Shown here piece after piece: positions 6,464-9,989 of a stretch of 9,989 nt of DNA; position 1 is the stretch's first letter; every line of letters begins with the position of its first letter. Under the pieces are notes generated by a model, which did not search any database, was not told the DNA's origin, and saw only the letters and a program-made list of their open reading frames with translations. Source of the DNA: an uncultured Kineosporia sp. (GTDB lineage Bacteria; Actinomycetota; Actinomycetes; Actinomycetales; Kineosporiaceae); contig CALMAR010000058.1 of NCBI GenBank assembly GCA_937859855.1, positions 1-9,989 of the forward strand, given 5' to 3'. The position numbers and the translations under genes were made by a program.

Positions 6464-8301
6464 GACAGCAACCCGGCCGGATCACGCCAAACCTCGACTC
6501 CGTCAATCATTTCCGGACCCTGCCCCAACAACTGGGTCAGCGTCGCCCGCAGCGCCACAGCAGCCGGCGATGGTCCGAGCACCATCATCTCCGGATGCCA
6601 GGCCCGGAGATCCTGTAGCGCCTGGGCCCGGAACTCCGGCGTGACCGCAGCCGGCTGGCCGGTCCGGGCGACGTCGGCCAGCGCCCGGGCCAGTGCCGGA
6701 TCGGCGTCCCCGCCGCCGTAGGCGTGCCCGCCCGGACCAGGCCCGAGGAAGTAGCCGCCCGGCATGCGGAACGAGAAGCCGGCCGCGACCTGCCAGCGCC
6801 TCGCCTCGGTCTCGACCGCGGTCGGATACGGCAGCACCACCAGCACCGACCCCTTCGGTATCGAGGAGGATGCCCGGGTGAAGAAACGGGGTGCCGACGG
6901 GATCTGCTCCACCGGTAACGGTCTTGGCAGCAGCGGCGCCAGGCAGGCGACCGCGACCACACCAGCCACTGCGCACCGAGTTCGCCGTGAACCCCGCGGC
7001 GAGGCCGGTGCAGACAGCAGAGCCTGCAAGCCCAGAGCCAGCAGCAGGCCGGCGAACAGCGCCGCCGGAAGGGCGAGCCGGGTCGCCAGCGACGCCTCGG
7101 CCACCGGCAGCGACTGCAGGATGGCGTACGGCCCGCGCCACGAGTGCTGTACTCCGCCGACCCAGATCCGCCCGCCCAGCGACAGCACCAGGCAGAGGAA
7201 CAAGCCGACCCCCGCGCAGCGCACCAGCAGTGTCCTCCAGCCGAGGACGACGACCAGCAGGCAGAAGACCAGTAGCGGCACCCCGAGAAAAGCCAGATGC
7301 TCCTCAACCCCACCCGGAAACAGCGCCGACGCCGCCGAACCGGCATCGGTGTGCAGCAGCAGCCGGTCGCTGGTGGTCCAGAAGGCGGTCAGATCGGCAC
7401 CGAAGTAATTGGGCAGGAAAGGGCTGCCATGCTGGGCCAGCGGCCCGAAGAACTGCAGGTACAGCGGATAGCCGGCGATCAGCAGCAGAACCGCGAAGGC
7501 CGCCGCCGCGGAGCGGGCGAGCCGTGACAGCGCGCCGGTCAGCAGCGAGGGCCGGGACACCGCCGCGGTCAGCGCCACCATCAGGCTGGCGATGCCGGCC
7601 TGGAACAGCACCTCCTCGCCGATGAATATCTGAGCGGTGGCGACCAAGCCGAGTAACAGCCCGGCGGGCACCGGCCGCGGGTTCTGCCAGGCTCGCACTC
7701 CCAGGACCAGCAGAACCGGCAGCAAGGGCGCCAGCGACATCGTCACGTGCCCGACCAGCGAGTTCACGATCGCCGGGGAGATACCGAACCCGGCTGCACC
7801 GGCCAAGGCGGCCGGAACCCCCAGCCGATCCCCCGACTGGGCCGACACCACGTCCTGCTGCCGCAGCGCCCAGAAGGACGCGGCGATGCACAGCGGTACC
7901 GACAGGATGGTCAGCACGTTCAGTGTCGCCAGCGAGCCGAACAGCCAGGTGATCGGGCCGAGCACGATCGAGGGCAGCAGCAGGCTGTTGTTGTTCATGG
8001 CGCTGACTCCGCCCGGCCAATTCAACGCGGGCGTGGCGAACGGGCTCTGGCCGTGCAGGATCGCGAACGGCGTGTGAGCCAGCCACCAGCTGTAGTGGGT
8101 GGCGTCCGGGATGTTGCCCGACACCGCCCGGGCAGCCGGGTCGGCCCACAACCGGAACGTGCAGGCCGTCCCGGCCACGGCGGCGCAGACAGCCGCCAGC
8201 AGCACCACAACTCCTCGCGGAGCCGGACCGGCCGGCCGCAGCGGATCTGCGGGCGGGCGTGAGGGCGCCTGCGGGCTCGCGGCAGCAGGCGGCAGGGTCA
8301 C
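6460..8301 (-). CDS. Large polytopic membrane protein, GT-C-like putative glycosyltransferase
   Basis: 613-residue integral membrane protein. It has a Pro/Ala-rich cytoplasmic N-terminus (~1-29) and a first membrane span at ~30-48 (GVVVLLAAVCAAVAG). A conserved-looking outer loop follows, GNIPDATHYSWWLAHTPFAI (Asp67) and PALNWPGGVSAMNNN. About ten more hydrophobic segments follow up to ~residue 470, then a non-membrane C-terminal domain with RFFTRASSSIPKGSVLVVLPYP and FRMPGGYFLGPGPG. The D-x-x-x-x-x-W plus 'N-x-P-x-G' loop after the first span and the soluble tail match a group of actinobacterial GT-C/YfhO-like membrane proteins thought to move lipid-linked sugars to outer targets; none of this is proven for this gene. 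GTG 8301 is chosen because GGGAG lies 9 nt upstream and the frame further upstream would run into the divergent pmt. It overlaps rsmI by 4 bp and faces pmt across 64 bp, which hints at envelope glycosylation. Confidence 0.8.
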   Translation of the reverse strand: MTLPPAAASPQAPSRPPADPLRPAGPAPRGVVVLLAAVCAAVAGTACTFRLWADPAARAVSGNIPDATHYSWWLAHTPFAILHGQSPFATPALNWPGGVSAMNNNSLLLPSIVLGPITWLFGSLATLNVLTILSVPLCIAASFWALRQQDVVSAQSGDRLGVPAALAGAAGFGISPAIVNSLVGHVTMSLAPLLPVLLVLGVRAWQNPRPVPAGLLLGLVATAQIFIGEEVLFQAGIASLMVALTAAVSRPSLLTGALSRLARSAAAAFAVLLLIAGYPLYLQFFGPLAQHGSPFLPNYFGADLTAFWTTSDRLLLHTDAGSAASALFPGGVEEHLAFLGVPLLVFCLLVVVLGWRTLLVRCAGVGLFLCLVLSLGGRIWVGGVQHSWRGPYAILQSLPVAEASLATRLALPAALFAGLLLALGLQALLSAPASPRGSRRTRCAVAGVVAVACLAPLLPRPLPVEQIPSAPRFFTRASSSIPKGSVLVVLPYPTAVETEARRWQVAAGFSFRMPGGYFLGPGPGGHAYGGGDADPALARALADVARTGQPAAVTPEFRAQALQDLRAWHPEMMVLGPSPAAVALRATLTQLLGQGPEMIDGVEVWRDPAGLLS

Positions 8302-8352
8302 CGGCCAAGTCTCCCAGCAGAAGCGCCCGCCACACCGCACAAGACCGGGCCT

Positions 8353-8358
8353 TAGAGT
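8353..8358 (+). promoter_or_regulatory. Probable -10 box of a leaderless promoter for pmt
   Basis: TAGAGT fits TANNNT and is followed by exactly 7 nt and then GTG at 8366, the same geometry as upstream of alaC. This places the transcription start on the GTG and selects it over the in-frame GTG at 8357, which lies inside the box. No Shine-Dalgarno is present. Confidence 0.6.
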
Positions 8359-8365
8359 GACCAGC

Positions 8366-9989
8366 GTGGCCCGCGCGGACGTGATCGAGAACGCGGTGAT
8401 CAGGCCCCCACCGGTGGCCGCTGAGCCGGCCGCGCTGATCAGCCCGGATCGGCCGTCCAGCTCGATCTGGAGCTGGCTGGCCATCTTCGGCATCACCGCC
8501 TTCGGTGGCTTCATCCGGTTCTGGCGCCTCGATGTCCCGCACAAGCTGGTCTTCGACGAGACCTACTACGTCAAGCAGGGCATCTCCATGCTCCGGGTAG
8601 GCTACGAGCTGGCCTGGAACGGTGCGGGCAAGGACGTCGATGCCCGGCTGGCCAGCGGAGACACCACCAGCCTGTTCACCACCAAGCCCGACTTCGTGGT
8701 CCATCCACCGGCCGGCAAGTGGATGATCGCCTTCGGCGAGTGGATCTTCGGCCCGGCCAGTTCCTGGGGCTGGCGGTTCTCCGCCGCGATGGCCGGCACC
8801 CTGTCCATCCTGATGATCACTCTGATCGCCCGGCGGCTGTTCAGCTCGACCCTGATCGGCCTGATCGCGGGCCTGCTGCTGAGCGTGGACGGCGAGCACT
8901 TCGTGCACAGCCGGACCGGGCTGCTCGACATCTTCGTGATGTTTTGGGCTCTAGCCGCTTTCGGCTGCCTGCTGGTCGACCGGGACGTCGCCCGCCGCCG
9001 TTTGGCCAACCGGATGGCCAACCGGATGGCCAACGGGGCCAGTGCCGATGGACTGGGACCCGGGCTGGGTGTGCGCTGGTGGCGGCTGACCGCCGCGATC
9101 TGCCTGGGCCTGTGCTGCGCGACCAAGTGGTCCGGCCTGTTCTTCGCGGCTGTCTTCATCACCATGAGCGTGCTCTGGGACGCCGGCGCCCGCCGCAGGG
9201 CCGGCCTGCACTCCTGGTGGTTCGCAGCGCTGGTGCGGGACGGGCTCACGGCCGGACTGACCATGCTGCCGATCATGCTGGGCGTGTACCTGGGCAGCTG
9301 GACCGGCTGGTTGCGATCCAGTGGCGCCTACGATCGGCAGTGGGCCGCGCAGCATCCCAGCTCCAGCCTGATGCCGGACGCGCTGCGAAGTCTGTGGCAT
9401 TACCACGCCGAGATGTACCACTTCAACGTCACTCTCACCGTCTCCCACCCGTACGAGGCCAACCCCTGGTCCTGGATCGTGGCGGGCCGGCCTACCGCGT
9501 TCTTCTACGAGTCGCCCAAGTTCGGCGAGCGCGGCTGCACAGTCAACCTCTGCGCTCAAGCGATCACCGCGCTGGGCAATCCGGTGATCTGGTGGGGCGC
9601 AACGCTGGCCCTGCTGGTGCTGCTCTTCCAATGGGTGCTGCGCCGGGACTGGCGGGCCGGGGCGGTGCTGGCCGGTCTGGCCGGAGGCTACCTGCCCTGG
9701 TTCCACTATCAGCAAAGGACGATCTTCGACTTCTACTCGATAGCGTTCACGCCCTGGGTGGTGCTGGCGCTGACCTACGTGCTGGCGCTGGCGCTGGGCG
9801 GGCCGGACGCCGATCCGGCGCGGCGGCGCAGGGGGGCGCGGGGCGCCGGCGCGGGGGTGGGGGCTGGGGGCCGGGGGGTCTGGTTGGTGCTGGCGCGCTA
9901 CTCCGCGCTGGACGTCGATCGTGCCGCCTTCGCCGCTGCGCTCGGGCGTCGTCTTCACGCTGATGAAGACCGACAAGGACGCCGATCCG
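8366..9989 (+). CDS. pmt: Protein O-mannosyltransferase (runs off right edge)
   Basis: GT39-family GT-C glycosyltransferase of the cytoplasmic membrane that moves mannose from polyprenyl-phosphate-mannose to Ser/Thr of exported proteins. 541 codons are in the window without a stop. Landmarks: first span ~34-50; the catalytic Asp-Glu pair at 64-65 in RLDVPHKLVFDETYYV; HPPAGKW at 113-119; VDGEHFVHSRTGLLD at 174-188; ATKWSGLFF at 252-260; HFNVTLTVSHPYEANPWSW in the large outer loop; and QQRTIFDFYSIAFTPW before the last recognisable span. Family members are around 500-550 residues. After ~residue 480 the frame enters a Gly/Ala/Arg-rich stretch encoded by poly-G runs, and the expected final span and C-terminal tail are not recognisable, so a frameshift, assembly fault or true divergence is possible there. 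The start is set by the leaderless promoter. Divergent from the GT-C-like gene and rsmI. Confidence 0.92.
   Translation, partial: MARADVIENAVIRPPPVAAEPAALISPDRPSSSIWSWLAIFGITAFGGFIRFWRLDVPHKLVFDETYYVKQGISMLRVGYELAWNGAGKDVDARLASGDTTSLFTTKPDFVVHPPAGKWMIAFGEWIFGPASSWGWRFSAAMAGTLSILMITLIARRLFSSTLIGLIAGLLLSVDGEHFVHSRTGLLDIFVMFWALAAFGCLLVDRDVARRRLANRMANRMANGASADGLGPGLGVRWWRLTAAICLGLCCATKWSGLFFAAVFITMSVLWDAGARRRAGLHSWWFAALVRDGLTAGLTMLPIMLGVYLGSWTGWLRSSGAYDRQWAAQHPSSSLMPDALRSLWHYHAEMYHFNVTLTVSHPYEANPWSWIVAGRPTAFFYESPKFGERGCTVNLCAQAITALGNPVIWWGATLALLVLLFQWVLRRDWRAGAVLAGLAGGYLPWFHYQQRTIFDFYSIAFTPWVVLALTYVLALALGGPDADPARRRRGARGAGAGVGAGGRGVWLVLARYSALDVDRAAFAAALGRRLHADEDRQGRRS
9004..9034 (+). repeat. 12-bp in-frame tandem repeat inside pmt
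   Basis: The unit GGCCAACCGGAT occurs twice (9004-9015, 9016-9027), with a partial third copy (9028-9034), encoding ANRM-ANRM-AN in the loop between two membrane spans of Pmt (~residues 213-224). Length variation by slippage in multiples of four residues would stay in frame and would lie in a non-catalytic loop. Confidence 0.8.
9853..9878 (+). other. G-quadruplex motif in the 3' part of pmt
   Basis: Four uninterrupted G-runs of 5, 5, 5 and 6 bases are separated by loops of only 1, 2 and 2 bases (T, CT, CC), on the coding strand of pmt. Two more G-runs (9831-9836 and 9840-9843) precede it. This fully satisfies the standard G-quadruplex pattern, with very short loops, and would be stable in DNA or in the mRNA. 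It encodes the Gly-rich stretch at about residues 496-505. Confidence 0.8.

Noticed and set aside
8302..8352. Promoter for the GT-C-like gene (GAGACT at 8308-8313, minus strand)
   Set aside because: It lacks the first T of TANNNT and lies 6 nt from the GTG; a similar CAGACT precedes the VOC start at 8 nt. Too degenerate to annotate.
7304..8908. 534-codon minus-strand frame covering parts of the GT-C-like gene and pmt
   Set aside because: It overlaps two recognised genes on opposite strands and has a low-complexity Gly/Arg/Ala composition without domains.
8951..9976. 341-codon open frame antisense to pmt (- strand)
   Set aside because: Pro/Gln/Gly/Arg-rich shadow; pmt motifs are continuous on the plus strand over most of this stretch.

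Overview
The window reads as chromosomal DNA of a high-GC Gram-positive bacterium (Actinomycetota). The base composition is strongly GC-rich, GTG starts are common, promoters have a TANNNT -10 with GTG exactly 7 nt downstream (leaderless mRNAs), and it carries an actinobacterial-type protein O-mannosyltransferase. I cannot name the genus from sequence alone. No tRNA, rRNA, CRISPR array or insertion sequence is visible. Coding density is very high: the longest gap between genes is about 109 bp.

Layout, left to right. At the left edge, on the minus strand, is the N-terminal two thirds of a Ser/Thr protein kinase (1-644, cut by the window). Upstream of it on the same strand are methionyl-tRNA synthetase (metG, 732-2528) and an AlaC-type PLP aminotransferase (2570-3760). 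A promoter abutting the aminotransferase start would drive alaC-metG, with the kinase following behind a strong hairpin. Divergently, on the plus strand, lies a two-domain glyoxalase/VOC-like protein (3870-4610). It converges tail to tail with a minus-strand cluster: a PD-(D/E)XK/Rpn-like protein (4620-5519), rsmI, the 16S rRNA C1402 2'-O-methyltransferase (5570-6463), and a large polytopic membrane protein of GT-C-like character (6460-8301). The last two overlap by 4 bp (GTGA). Divergent from these, only 64 bp away, is pmt (8366 to beyond the right edge).

How the genes fit together. metG, rsmI and pmt also lie near one another in mycobacteria, so this is an old housekeeping neighbourhood: tRNA charging, rRNA modification and cell-surface O-mannosylation. 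The accessory parts are the Rpn-like gene, the VOC gene, the kinase and the membrane protein placed between rsmI and pmt. The membrane protein is the best candidate for an under-described function, because its predicted topology and position suggest envelope glycosylation beside Pmt.

The main oddity is at the right edge. The Pmt frame passes through a dense poly-G tract that forms a textbook G-quadruplex motif, and afterwards stops looking like the family C-terminus. This may be a real divergent tail, a frameshift, or an assembly problem. I see no convincing new multi-gene defence or mobile system here.
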